NCBI GenBank assembly: GCA_023212695.1
Contig: JALCCG010000379.1
Location: 1 to 16,442 of the forward strand
Source: Sporisorium sorghi
Lineage: Eukaryota; Basidiomycota; Ustilaginomycetes; Ustilaginales; Ustilaginaceae
Direction: 5' to 3'
DNA length: 16,442 bases
The position numbers were made by a program, and so were the translations under genes. The notes beneath the pieces were generated by a model. The model was not told where the DNA came from, did no database searches, and saw only the letters and a list, made by a program, of their open reading frames with translations. Shown here one piece after another: positions 1 to 9,018 of the stretch; position 1 is the stretch's first letter, and every line of letters starts with the position of its first letter.

Positions 1-23
1 TTCTCGGCGCGGGTGTTGCACAA

Positions 24-75
<52 letters not shown>

Positions 76-901
76 CCTCCCGTCTGAGCAAAGGAGGCGT
101 TGCTGTGATCTCTGAAAGGAGAGCGTGCGCGATTGCGATTAACTTGGAATGTGACACAAGTGAGTGAATGGTGGTGCAATGTGACTTGCTTTCGGGAAAG
201 TCGAAGTTGGGTTGGCGTTTGACTTGAATGAGGATTTCTTCCTGTGCGTGCGCTTCTTGTCCCTTTCTTCCGCGCCATCACATCGCACCACGGCAGCTTT
301 GTTCCCGCACATTCCTTCCGCTTCCGCTCTCTCCGTACGAGGACAGCAAAGCGCCAAGCCTCTCTGGACAGTGTGGCTGCGCAGCGCTCCGTTCTTCTCA
401 TTTGCTGCAGCTGTCGACGCTTCCAAGCTGGCCAGTTGCCTGAACAATTGAGCACGTGTTGCTGTCTCAGCGTCTCTGCTACGCAGTCCGCAAGCGCAGT
501 CGTCATTGCTGCCCCCAACCCACGTTGGCCATAAATACATCGAGGAGGAGATCCCGCACTCCTTTCCTTCCATCGTCCATCGCCGGGAAACGAGAAAAGC
601 AGAGTCACTGCTTCTCGCTGGCAACACAAGTCCGCATCAAGTTGTTCATCCCCGGCAAAGGAGGCTCACAGCATTTGTCGGCGTTGTTCCGACTCTGAGC
701 CATCGTCACGCTTCTCTCAAGCTTGCCTCAACTCCCGCCTCAAGCCAATCGATCTCGATCTTGGCAAAACTAGCGGCAAGTGCGTCTCAGCTAGTCCGCC
801 TCTCTACACCTTTCGGCACTTCCGACGCACTTCCAGAGCAGCCTCAATCTTTCCCACGATAGCTCGAGGCAGTCGGACTCCTCCTCCGACGTAGCTGAGC
901 C
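1..901. promoter_or_regulatory. Upstream region and leader of the HEN1 gene; no gene seen
   Basis: No convincing coding region is visible on either strand. Frames here are short and compositionally random, and the longest frame in phase with HEN1 is closed by a TAG at 860-862. The stretch starts with a 49-T homopolymer and then becomes moderately GC-rich. From about 540 onward it is rich in C and T, as expected of a fungal 5' leader. An ATAAATA-like element at 531-537 could be a TATA-type site, but this is weak. The promoter role is inferred only from position upstream of the gene at 902. Confidence 0.5.
27..75. repeat. Poly-T tract, 49 T
   Basis: An uninterrupted run of T occupies 27-75. 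It lies about 825 bases upstream of the HEN1 start codon. Long poly(dA:dT) tracts exclude nucleosomes in fungal promoters. Whether this one does so, and whether its exact length is real or an assembly estimate, cannot be told from the sequence. Confidence 0.95.
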
Positions 902-2905
902 ATGGTCGCCAAAGTGTACTTTGATCCGCCTCTGTGGCTGCAGCGACAGTCATGGGTGCTGGGCATTCTGCGATCCGAGCGATCCGATTCCGTTGTCGAT
1001 GTTGGCTGCTCGAATGGCGTGCTGCTCTCCGCTCTAATGACGCCAGCCTTCCAGCTCGATCAATTTCCTATTCATCGCTTCCCCGCTCTCGCCCTTCCCA
1101 AAAAAGCTACGGGGGGCGCCAACGACAAGCACCACGGGGACGATGCCGCAAGGGAAGCTCTGCTTTCGAAGCGTCACTGGATCTACAGTCCCAACGATAT
1201 TGTCCTCTCGCGTCTCATCGGCATCGACGTCGAACGCAAGGTGCTCGATAATGCCAAATCCAGTCTATCGCTCCACGGCCTCGCTCTGGCCAAGAATCGC
1301 CCGCGATGGAAATCGCTCGACGTTCGCCTCTTCCAAGGTCCCGTCGAGACCGAAAACGAGACGCTCGACGACTACGACGCGTTCGTCGCTACCGAGATCA
1401 TCGAGCATCTCGACCAAGCCGCGCTGCAGCGATTCGCCCCCACCGTGTTCGGCAAGTACCGCCCTCGCATCGTCCTCGTCACTACGCCCAACTATTGCTT
1501 CAACGACAACTTTGGTCAAGATCTCACCACTCGTCCTGGCTTCCCCGATCCCACGGGTCGCACCCACCGTGTCTTCCGCCACGAGGACCACAAGTTCGAG
1601 TTCACTCCAGACGAATTCAGAGAGTGGTGCGAGACCATTGCTGACGACTTTGGCTACCAGGTTCACATCCAAGGGATCGGTGCCGGCATCTACAGAGTGC
1701 CCAAGGAGGAAATGGTGCCACCCGTGCCTCCTGAGCAGGGCGCCAAAATATGGAAGGCTTCTCGTCCGCGCACCACCTCCAAGGTCGACGAAAGGCTTCG
1801 CTATGCCACGCAGGGCGCCTACTTTGTTCGACACTCTGCCAACACCATTGCAGCGGGACGCCATCAGCATGTTCAAGATACCACCCACAGCGGCTCCTCG
1901 CATCCTTTCTCGGACCGCTTTCTGCAAACGCGTTCCGTGCCCAAGCCGCCCGTCGAGACTCGCGTGCACGACATTTTCGACGAAGCCATCAGTCGTGACA
2001 CTGACGAAAACGAAGAGGACGGCGACGAGCGTGGCAGATCCGGTCGACGCGCGCGCAGTCGACGCACCGAAAACCTGCCTTTCCTTAGCAGCCCTTCGCC
2101 GCAGACGCCCGCGCTGACTACATTTGCACCTCCGCAAGCTGAGCCAGTTGTTGCACAGGCAGCAGCAGCAGCAGCATCAGCAGGCAGCGCTCCGCCAACA
2201 CCCTTTACCGGCCACCAGCTGGTGTGGAGCCATCGCTACGACTGCTCACTCCCTCCATCGCAAGTGTCGTCGACCGGCAAGCGCCAGATCCAGACCGCGG
2301 TGCCCTTGCCTGCCGACGACATCATCAGCACCGTGGTGGAGAAGCAGCGCACGCTGTACGTACACGCACAGTGGCACGGCGACGACGGAGCATCATCCGA
2401 AGCCGGCATTGGCAAAGAAGCGGTGGCCAAGCTTTGGGATGTGTGGACAGATGACGAGGTGCGTGCTGCATGCGCTGGTCGGATCGCTGTGCTGTTGGAC
2501 GCCCTGCGACTTGTGGCTCCGGAAGCCGAGGCGGAGCTACCCGGTGCGCCGGTGGGTGCGAGTGGTCTCACCGCTGGTGCAGCCGGCGCGGGCGAACGGC
2601 AGACCACCGTCGTCGGCTCCGATGCCACTCACTGGGAGCTGCGTGTCCAGACGGTGCGTCACAGCAACGTCTCGGCCAGCGCCACCTCGCCGGGGCACGA
2701 CTTTGTCCAGTCGGACCTGTTCCTCGTCTACACGCACCCGGACGTGGCGCGCTGGCAGGCCGCGATCGACGAGGCGAGGAAGTGGGTGCCGCACCACTTG
2801 GCGTCTTCGTCGCGTTGGAATGTCGGCAGCAACAACAACGGTGGAGCGGCGTGTGGGAGCAGCTCGAGGTCCGGCAGCGGATCGGCTATGGAGTCAAGCC
2901 CATGA
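902..2905 (+). CDS. HEN1: HEN1-type small-RNA 2'-O-methyltransferase with long C-terminal extension
   Basis: HEN1 enzymes transfer a methyl group from S-adenosylmethionine to the 2'-OH of the 3'-terminal nucleotide of small RNAs, protecting them from tailing and decay. Family marks visible: FDPPLWLQR (residues 7-15), the SAM-binding VVDVGCSNG (31-39), EIIEHL (165-170), TPNYCFND (195-202) and FRHEDHKFEF (225-234). The expected metal ligands are therefore E165, E168, H169 and H230, all present. About 35-45 extra residues sit between the SAM motif and the GIDV strand (107-110). The methyltransferase ends near residue 270. The remaining ~400 residues hold an acidic/basic low-complexity part (about 350-430) and a more ordered block (about 435-640) that I do not recognise. 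Stand-alone animal HEN1 is near 400 residues, so 667 is long. The ATG at 902 has a good context (GCCATGG) and follows an in-frame stop at 860. No intron is needed. The C-terminal end may be frameshifted (see findings). The family call is firm; the RNA substrate here is unknown. Confidence 0.9.
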   Translation: MVAKVYFDPPLWLQRQSWVLGILRSERSDSVVDVGCSNGVLLSALMTPAFQLDQFPIHRFPALALPKKATGGANDKHHGDDAAREALLSKRHWIYSPNDIVLSRLIGIDVERKVLDNAKSSLSLHGLALAKNRPRWKSLDVRLFQGPVETENETLDDYDAFVATEIIEHLDQAALQRFAPTVFGKYRPRIVLVTTPNYCFNDNFGQDLTTRPGFPDPTGRTHRVFRHEDHKFEFTPDEFREWCETIADDFGYQVHIQGIGAGIYRVPKEEMVPPVPPEQGAKIWKASRPRTTSKVDERLRYATQGAYFVRHSANTIAAGRHQHVQDTTHSGSSHPFSDRFLQTRSVPKPPVETRVHDIFDEAISRDTDENEEDGDERGRSGRRARSRRTENLPFLSSPSPQTPALTTFAPPQAEPVVAQAAAAAASAGSAPPTPFTGHQLVWSHRYDCSLPPSQVSSTGKRQIQTAVPLPADDIISTVVEKQRTLYVHAQWHGDDGASSEAGIGKEAVAKLWDVWTDDEVRAACAGRIAVLLDALRLVAPEAEAELPGAPVGASGLTAGAAGAGERQTTVVGSDATHWELRVQTVRHSNVSASATSPGHDFVQSDLFLVYTHPDVARWQAAIDEARKWVPHHLASSSRWNVGSNNNGGAACGSSSRSGSGSAMESSP

Positions 2906-3113
2906 AGGACGCTTCCAGTCTCAACCCGACGTGGGAGTGAGGTGTCCCACAAAAAGCAGGCTGCGTTTCAGCCGTTGACAGCATCTCAAAAGCATACCAT
3001 CTTCAAAAGGTCGACACGTGCGACTCGCACTCCAACAATGTACAATGTCGATCACATACCACCGCCATCCTGTAACACAAATTGCTTGAATAGCAGATCC
3101 AATGAGATTCATT
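2906..3113. other. Convergent 3' ends of HEN1 and VPS72
   Basis: A 208-base spacer lies between two converging stop codons. It must hold both 3' untranslated regions, so the two transcripts probably overlap or nearly do. No clear terminator or poly(A) signal could be assigned. Confidence 0.5.
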
Positions 3114-5339
3114 CTACGAGCGCTGTACACGACGACCCGAACGCGTTGAGCCTGCGGGCAGCGAGAGCGCGGCGGCGAGCACGGCCTTTTCGTCGCCCGG
3201 CGCGATGGCGTTGGTGAGCACCACGTCGAAGCCCGGTTTGGATTTGCGTTTTTCCTCTGCTGTTTGTGGTGTCGTTGCTGCTGGTGCTTTCGATGCTGAG
3301 GGTGCTGATGGTGTTGCTGACCGGGTAGCTTGCTTGTGTTTCGACGGTGTTGCGTGTTTCTGCGACGGCTGGCGTTCTGCCGTTGTCGTCGAAGGACGTT
3401 CGATGGACGGACACACCTCCCTGGCGGTGTCCCACACCTTGCCCGGGCCTTTTTCTTCCTCGTCATCCAGCCAGACGCCCATCTCGATCGGCACGGCGCC
3501 CTTCCCCACCCTCGCCTTCCCTTTCCTCCCACTGCCCGCATCGCGCTCCTCATAATGTCCGCCAGACCACACGAACCTGCCGGCTAGCACCTTCGTGATC
3601 ACTTTATACGCATACGCGTTCGCGTACGCGATGCCCGTGCGCGGATCGCGATATATCGCAGGCAAACCCGTGATGGGGCAGATGGACTGGCGCGGTTTCA
3701 GCGGCCGATTGCGCGAGGGCACGAAGGGAAAGGCGTCCCAGGAGCAGTGCGTGCCCAGGAGCGCATTGTGCGTGTCCACCCACTCCCAGTCTGCCGGGGT
3801 GCGCTCGACGGATAGCAGCGTGCGCGCTTGCTGCTCGTATGTTGAAGAGGGGGAGGGGGTGGTGGAGGTGGAAGTGGGGACGGGGGCGGTGGTGGAAGAG
3901 CGGAGGAGCGCCGCCTGCTGCCGCGCCGCGATCACGGGGTCCAGTGTGAGCGACGCGTTGGTCGTCGGCGCGGTGGTTGTTGAGGTCGAGCCAACTCGGT
4001 CAACTGTCGTAGTGTCGGCGCGCGGCTGCTGTGTGGGCAGAGTGCTGGTCGTGACGGGTGTGGTGTCGGACTCGGTTTGTTTGAGCGCTGCGGATGAAGC
4101 GGCGGCGTTTTGTGCTGTTGCTGCCGCAGAGTCTGCCATTGTAGCATCGTCGGCGCCGGCGTCCTTGTCGAGAGTCCCGGTAGCTGGCGCTTTGCCTTGT
4201 GGTGTTGCTGACGCCTCTGGCTGCGCAGGCGGCAGCGGCAGCGTCGATACCTGCTCGTCATCCGTCCTCTCCACGCCACTATCCTTGCTTGCCTCGCCCC
4301 CCGCTAATGCGCACGAGTCTGATGCGCCCTGCTGCTTCCCACCTTCTGCCAAAGCGACTTTGTGCTCACTCTCCCCAGTCGCCCCTCCTCGATCCGCCTC
4401 TTCCTTCCGCACGCCTTGCCCATCTGTCCCTGACGCATCACTCCCACCCTGACTCACCTCTGTTCCATCCTTCACCTCTTGCACGACTTTCGTCTTCAAC
4501 CCAACACTCATCCACCTCACAAACGGCCCCGTGATCCTCTCCTTCCTCTGACGCTGCTTTGCCCTTCTCTCCTCCTCCTGCTCCAGAAACCGCCTCAAGC
4601 TCTCCCTATTCGCCTCCTCGACCTCGAGCGCCTCTGCGATCAGTGCGTCCTGCGTCAGGCTCGCCTTTTTCTTGACCACGTGTTTGACGGGCTGAGCTGC
4701 TCTGCGCTGCGAGGCTTCCTCGAGGCGCGACTGGACTTCTAGCTTGGACTGCACTGTGGCAGTGCGTGCGGAGGCGCGGCGGCGGTCGGGTGCGCCCGGG
4801 GATGAAGAGGACGGCTGGTCGGGCGCAAAGCTGATGCGTCTGCGCTTGGCCTCCGGTGCCGCAGCTTCTCCGCCCGCGGGCGCAGCGCGTCGTGTTGCAC
4901 GCTGCACCACCGCCGCAGCGCCGGTAGGCCGCTTGATAGTGCCCACCGCCCTCGCCGCCGCCCTGCGCCTAGACTTCTCCATCCGCTCCTGCGCCTCGAT
5001 CTCGCGCTCCGCTTCACTCTCATCCCCTTCCCCATTCGCGCCATTGTCGTCCGAATCCCGGTCAAAGTCACTGTCGACAATGTCCACACCGTCCTCGTTC
5101 TCATTCGCTTCAAAGTCGACGTCATTCTCGACTTCGGCGAATACTTCGTCCTTTTCGAGCTCCTGGTCCAGGAGGGCTTTGAGACGGTTGCCTGCGGTGC
5201 TGCGTTTGGCGCGCGAGGTGACCATGAGGTCCGCAGAGGAAGTGGAGGGGGCGTCGAAGCGCTCGATCCGGTAGGATGAGGTCGGAAGGGGAGAGGGGGT
5301 GCGGGAGGGCCCCGCGGAGGATGAGCGCGATGTCGACAT
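3114..5339 (-). CDS. VPS72: YL1 family protein, Swc2/Vps72 subunit of the SWR1 chromatin remodeller
   Basis: Swc2/YL1 binds the H2A.Z-H2B dimer and helps the SWR1 complex place H2A.Z in nucleosomes. The N-terminal YL1 motif is clear: TSRAKRSTAGNRLKALL at about residues 41-57, followed by an acidic stretch and IVDSDFDRDSDD (87-98), the kind of acidic segment that contacts histones. The C-terminal YL1_C domain is equally clear around residues 551-590, with CPITGLPAIYRDPRTG starting at C554, then YANAYAYKVI. Between them lies a long low-complexity linker rich in Ser, Thr, Ala and Pro with charged segments, including a likely coiled stretch with EEERRAKQRQRKER. Length 741 is close to yeast Swc2 and about twice human YL1. 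The start ATG at 5339 is the first in frame and precedes a Ser/Pro-rich lead. No intron is evident. It converges on HEN1 and shares a divergent promoter with the Cwf18 gene. Confidence 0.93.
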   Translation of the reverse strand: MSTSRSSSAGPSRTPSPLPTSSYRIERFDAPSTSSADLMVTSRAKRSTAGNRLKALLDQELEKDEVFAEVENDVDFEANENEDGVDIVDSDFDRDSDDNGANGEGDESEAEREIEAQERMEKSRRRAAARAVGTIKRPTGAAAVVQRATRRAAPAGGEAAAPEAKRRRISFAPDQPSSSSPGAPDRRRASARTATVQSKLEVQSRLEEASQRRAAQPVKHVVKKKASLTQDALIAEALEVEEANRESLRRFLEQEEERRAKQRQRKERITGPFVRWMSVGLKTKVVQEVKDGTEVSQGGSDASGTDGQGVRKEEADRGGATGESEHKVALAEGGKQQGASDSCALAGGEASKDSGVERTDDEQVSTLPLPPAQPEASATPQGKAPATGTLDKDAGADDATMADSAAATAQNAAASSAALKQTESDTTPVTTSTLPTQQPRADTTTVDRVGSTSTTTAPTTNASLTLDPVIAARQQAALLRSSTTAPVPTSTSTTPSPSSTYEQQARTLLSVERTPADWEWVDTHNALLGTHCSWDAFPFVPSRNRPLKPRQSICPITGLPAIYRDPRTGIAYANAYAYKVITKVLAGRFVWSGGHYEERDAGSGRKGKARVGKGAVPIEMGVWLDDEEEKGPGKVWDTAREVCPSIERPSTTTAERQPSQKHATPSKHKQATRSATPSAPSASKAPAATTPQTAEEKRKSKPGFDVVLTNAIAPGDEKAVLAAALSLPAGSTRSGRRVQRS

Positions 5340-5647
5340 GGCTGATGCTGGTGAGTGGGTGCCGATAAGTGGTGAAGGTGGCGAGTAGGATGGGCTGAGG
5401 GCAGCTAGGGCCGCGAGTTGGAGGTGGAGAGGGGTGTCAGCATGCGGTTGGTAGCAATGTGTGACCGCCTGAGGGTGACAAAGATTGAGGTCGTGCGGTG
5501 GTCAGCTTTTCGAATAAACGGGTAGCGGTGTCGATGTCACGGTGACCTGACTGTGTGTGATTGTGGTGTGGATCGAAAGGTGGCGAGGAGGATAGAAGGA
5601 CCCTTGAAAAGACAAGCATCGCCAATTTCCGTCTTCCGAGCCCCCGC

Positions 5648-5705
<58 letters not shown>

Positions 5706-5877
5706 ACCCAAACCGCTTCGACCACTTCTTCCTGCGCACCCATCTGCTACTTTCGCTTTCTCTCTCCCTCGACAATCTTTCTCCAGTCACATCCACCCGA
5801 AAACCACCTAGACCGCACACCTACGTGCTCTTCGACCCACCTCGGCAGCTCCATCCACTCCAGACCCAGCCAACACC
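5340..5877. promoter_or_regulatory. Divergent promoter between VPS72 and the Cwf18 gene
   Basis: These 538 bases separate two start codons that point away from each other, so they should carry both promoters. The central landmark is a 52-A tract. The part next to the Cwf18 gene (5704-5877) is C/T-rich and reads like a 5' leader. No coding region is supported; frames through the A tract encode only Lys or Phe runs. Confidence 0.6.
5652..5703. repeat. Poly-A tract, 52 A
   Basis: An uninterrupted run of A occupies 5652-5703 in the divergent promoter. An 8-base direct repeat, AAGGACCC, occurs at 5596-5603 and again at 5702-5709, so that a short segment plus the A tract is bracketed by it (see findings). 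Confidence 0.95.
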
Positions 5878-6512
5878 ATGTCGATGGAAGCCTTCTCCGC
5901 AGCGCGCAAGCACAAGCTCGCGCTACTCCGTCAACGCCGCGCTGCCGAGCAGTCCGGCTCCACGCTCCCCTCCTCCTCCTCCCGCGATGCTTCGCTGCTC
6001 ATCAAACGGCATTTTCGCAACTACGACCCGGTCACGGGGCAGGTGAAGCGCTTCACGTCGGCGCGCGATTTGCCTGATACTGTCGAGAAAGATGTGGATG
6101 GCCTGCAGCAAAAGACGATCGCAGAGGACGAGCGCAGGAGGCAGGAAGATCTGGATCTGAACAACATTGCGCCCAAGCGACCGAATTGGGACCTGAAGCG
6201 CGATTTGGAGAAGAGGCTCAAGAAGCTCGAGAGGCGGGATAAGGAGGCGGTCATTCTTCTCATTCGTAAGTGTTTTCAGCAGTGTAGAGAGAAAGGGAGG
6301 AGAGCGTAGACTGACACACGGCTTCTTGTACGTGCCGCGGCGTGGGATACACAGGCCAAAGGATTCAAGCACAGCAAAAGGCCGCTGGGCTGGACGCAAG
6401 TAGCGCAGACCGCAACGAGGCCGACGTCACCGGCTCGAGTGCCGAGATCGCCGCAACAGCAACAGCCGACTTTGACCGCGACGGCTCGGATCTCTCGAGC
6501 GACGACGAGTAG
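5878..6512 (+). CDS. cwf18: Cwf18/CCDC12 family pre-mRNA splicing factor (two exons)
   Basis: Cwf18/CCDC12 is a small component of the spliceosome (Cdc5/NineTeen-associated, active spliceosome). Exons are 5878-6265 and 6355-6512, giving 181 residues. The 89-base intron starts GTAAGT, ends ACAG and has a CTGAC branch-like site at 6311-6315. Family marks: a basic N-terminal helix (ARKHKLALLRQRR), FRNYDPVTG near residue 46, and the signature APKRPNWDLKRDLEKRLKKL followed by a coiled-coil helix. Splicing changes the end of that helix to LLIRQRIQAQQKAAG, which matches the family pattern, then an acidic tail ending DLSSDDE. Without splicing the frame stops after 143 residues with an unrelated tail. 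The start ATG sits in ACACCATGTCG. The gene converges with ADE4, whose stop lies 176 bases further on. Confidence 0.9.
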
Positions 6513-6688
6513 CGTCTATGGAGCGCTCGTTCCTATTTGTATCCGACTCAATACCATTACCGCCTCTACAGACACACAACAAGGCTACCGTGACAAGGGA
6601 AATCGTATTCGAGATGATTACCAGACATGATGCTTCTTTTGGCATGATTCACAACGTATCGAACAATGGCAGCCTTTCGCAAACGGGT
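6513..6688. other. Convergent 3' ends of Cwf18 gene and ADE4
   Basis: A 176-base spacer lies between two converging stop codons. It probably holds the 3' untranslated regions of both genes. No further element is recognised. Confidence 0.5.
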
Positions 6689-8491
6689 TCAACGGGTCCA
6701 GCTGTTGAACAGGCCAATGTCGTCTGCACCGTTCATGGGACCCGAGCAGCCGACCTGCTGCTGCTTGTCCTCTTCCGCCGCCTCCTCGTCCGTGAGACGG
6801 CGTTTGCGGTTGCCGTTACCGTTGGCGCCACCACCATTGACGACGGCGGCCGTTGCATCCGAAGCGAGCTTGTCGTCGTTGGCGACGCTCGAAGCCGAAG
6901 GGCTGGCGCGGCTCGCATACAGCTTCTTTTGGCTCTCGGCAATCACGGGGATCTTGCCCGCCGCTTTTTTAGCTTTGGCGTTCTCGCTGCGCAGGTGCTC
7001 GAGATGCGCAATGTACTCGGCGTCCACACCGCCCGTGACGTAGTGGCCGTCGAACACGGAGCAGTCGAAATGCTTGAGCTCCGGGTTGAACTGCTGCACC
7101 GAGTCGATGAGGTCTTCGAGCGTCTGGTAGATCACCATGTCCGCCTGGATGTATTCGGCGATCTGCTCGACGGATCGGCCGTACGCCACGAGCTCCTGAC
7201 GCGAGGGCATGTCGATACCGTAAACGTTCGAGTAGCGAATAGGTGGCGCACACGAGGCCATGATCACCTTTTTCGCACCCGCATCACGCGCCATCTGGAT
7301 GATCTCTTTCGACGTCGTACCGCGCACGATCGAGTCGTCGACGATGAGCACGTTCTTGCCGCTAAACTCGAGCGCCATGGCGTTGAGCTTGCGACGCACA
7401 TTCTTGCGACGCACGCTCTGGCCAGGCATGATAAACGTACGCCCGACGTAGCGGTTCTTGATGAAGCCTTCACGGTAGGGGACGCCGAGGTTCTGTGCAA
7501 GCTGGAGCGCCGCGACACGCGACGTATCTGGCACGGGGATGACGACGTCGATCGACTCGCCCGTGGATTGCAACTGGCGACGCACCTCGTCGGCGAGCTT
7601 GTCACCCATGGCCATGCGCGAACGGTAGACCGAGACGCCGTCCATGACACTGTCCGGGCGGGCAAAGTAGACGTACTCGAAGATGTCGGGCGAAAACGTG
7701 AAAGCGTCTGGTGAGTCGGCGGGAGGCGTAAGGATGCGACGCGAGACGGCGTTTTTGGTGATGATGACGGCTTCGCCCGCCTTGATATCCTCGAAATCTT
7801 CAAAGCCGAGCGCATCGCAGACGACCGACTCGGAGGTGAAGCAGTAGTCCTTGCCGTGGCCTTCGAGCTCGCCCGACTCGGCGGCGGACGAGGGACGCGA
7901 GCACATGCCAAGAGGACGAATGCCGTTGGGGTCACGGAAGGCGATGATACCGAAACCGGCGAGCATGGCGATACACGTGTAGCCACCCTTGCACTGCTTC
8001 ATGAGGTCGCGAATGGCGGTGAAGATGTCCTCCTCGTTGATACGGAACTTGCCCGTTTTCTGCAAGTTGTTGGCAAAGACGTTGAGCAGCACCTCGGAGT
8101 CCGAGTCGGTGTTGATGTGTCGGTGAGCGTCGGCATCGAGGAAGCGACGGAGCTCGTCAGTGTTGATGAGGTTGCCGTTGTGGGCAAACGTGATACCGTA
8201 GGGCGAGTTGACGTAGAAGGGCTGAGCCTCAGAGTGGGCCGAGGAGCCAGCGGTGGGGTATCGAACGTGACCTACGCCCATGTTGCCCTGAAGACGGGCG
8301 ATGGCATTGACATCAAAGACGTCGCGGACCATGCCGTTGGCCTTGCACTGGTAGAAGCGGCCCTTGTTGCCGCAGGTGACGATACCAGCGGCATCCTGGC
8401 CACGATGCTGGAGGAGGGAGAGCGCCTCGTTGATCTCTGGCGCAGCCGACTGATCGACCGCGGCGAGGAGTAGCGCGGTGATTCCACACAT
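6689..8491 (-). CDS. ADE4: Amidophosphoribosyltransferase (glutamine PRPP amidotransferase)
   Basis: This enzyme makes 5-phosphoribosylamine from PRPP and glutamine, the first committed step of de novo purine synthesis, in the cytosol. The start is set by chemistry: Met-Cys-Gly-Ile at 8491 puts the catalytic cysteine at residue 2, exposed after Met removal as required for an N-terminal nucleophile amidotransferase. An upstream in-frame extension exists but has no ATG and would bury the cysteine. Glutaminase marks: LLQHRGQDAAGI (27-38), GHVRYPTAGSS (74-84), NGN (105-107) and SDSE (130-133). The PRPP loop is NVLIVDDSIVRGTTS (380-394), preceded by PVPDTSR (319-325). CAPPIRYSNVYGIDMPS (414-430) is also typical. 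Length 600 exceeds bacterial PurF by a C-terminal tail (about 510-600) rich in Ala, Asn and Gly that ends DDIGLFNSWTR. No intron. It is divergent from the methionine aminopeptidase gene. Confidence 0.97.
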   Translation of the reverse strand: MCGITALLLAAVDQSAAPEINEALSLLQHRGQDAAGIVTCGNKGRFYQCKANGMVRDVFDVNAIARLQGNMGVGHVRYPTAGSSAHSEAQPFYVNSPYGITFAHNGNLINTDELRRFLDADAHRHINTDSDSEVLLNVFANNLQKTGKFRINEEDIFTAIRDLMKQCKGGYTCIAMLAGFGIIAFRDPNGIRPLGMCSRPSSAAESGELEGHGKDYCFTSESVVCDALGFEDFEDIKAGEAVIITKNAVSRRILTPPADSPDAFTFSPDIFEYVYFARPDSVMDGVSVYRSRMAMGDKLADEVRRQLQSTGESIDVVIPVPDTSRVAALQLAQNLGVPYREGFIKNRYVGRTFIMPGQSVRRKNVRRKLNAMALEFSGKNVLIVDDSIVRGTTSKEIIQMARDAGAKKVIMASCAPPIRYSNVYGIDMPSRQELVAYGRSVEQIAEYIQADMVIYQTLEDLIDSVQQFNPELKHFDCSVFDGHYVTGGVDAEYIAHLEHLRSENAKAKKAAGKIPVIAESQKKLYASRASPSASSVANDDKLASDATAAVVNGGGANGNGNRKRRLTDEEAAEEDKQQQVGCSGPMNGADDIGLFNSWTR

Positions 8492-8906
8492 GATGGTAGA
8501 GACCAAGAAGTGTGTTTGCGATGATGATGAGGGAGAGAAGGAAAGACGAGAAGGAAGAGGAAGCGATGCACGAGGCGGGTGAGGCGGATACCTGAGAAGA
8601 GAGAAGGCAACAAGCAGCGTCGAGAGCGCAAAGGGAGATATTTTGACCCTTGCTTCGCCTGTAGAGCTCAATTTTTTCTCACTGCGCCAAAAAAAAAAAA
8701 AGTTGACCGACTTTGGGCCGCTTCAACAGACAGACGGACACTTTGATTCGGCTTTGGTTCTCAGGCTCATCCGACTCGTCACGTCGTTCTCACTCAGAAA
8801 AGTGTGCGCAGACTCAACTTCATCTCGGCCTGCCCGAACAAAGTGTGGGAAAGAGGAGTGAGAGAGGGGAAAAAAAGTTGTTCGCCCTTCAGAAGGATCT
8901 CTCCGT

Positions 8907-8932
<26 letters not shown>
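8907..8932. repeat. GA dinucleotide repeat, 13 units
   Basis: Perfect (GA)13 at 8907-8932 inside the ADE4/MAP2 intergenic region. GA/CT repeats in promoters can bind specific factors, but none can be named here. Confidence 0.95.
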
Positions 8933-8938
<6 letters not shown>

Positions 8939-8994
8939 AGACTTGCTCACCCCACGACTCTCACGACTCGAGAAGAAATGAAAACGGGCGCAAA

Positions 8995-9018
8995 AATAAT
9001 AATAATAATAATAATAAT
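8995..9018. repeat. AAT trinucleotide repeat, 8 units
   Basis: Perfect (AAT)8 at 8995-9018, preceded by a short A run and flanked by GC-rich sequence. It is an AT-rich island in the ADE4/MAP2 intergenic region. Confidence 0.95.

Noticed and set aside
27..75. Target-site duplication around the first and third homopolymers (27-75 and 16323-16360)
   Set aside because: I compared the flanks by eye and found no direct repeat of useful length, unlike the middle tract.
139..862. Several short frames upstream of HEN1, one in the HEN1 frame (506-862)
   Set aside because: None resembles a protein. The 506 frame has no ATG at its start and is closed by TAG at 860-862, before the HEN1 ATG.
3595..4452. 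Long plus-strand frames opposite VPS72
   Set aside because: Low-complexity Ser/Val/Ala shadows of the VPS72 linker, with no motif of their own.
6518..7714. A 398-codon plus-strand frame opposite ADE4
   Set aside because: It is a shadow of ADE4: no recognisable motif, unusual Val/His/Arg composition, and ADE4 on the other strand is unambiguous.
8492..8671. N-terminal extension of ADE4 upstream of 8491
   Set aside because: The extra frame begins without an ATG and would bury the catalytic Cys2; the Met-Cys-Gly start is required by the enzyme class.
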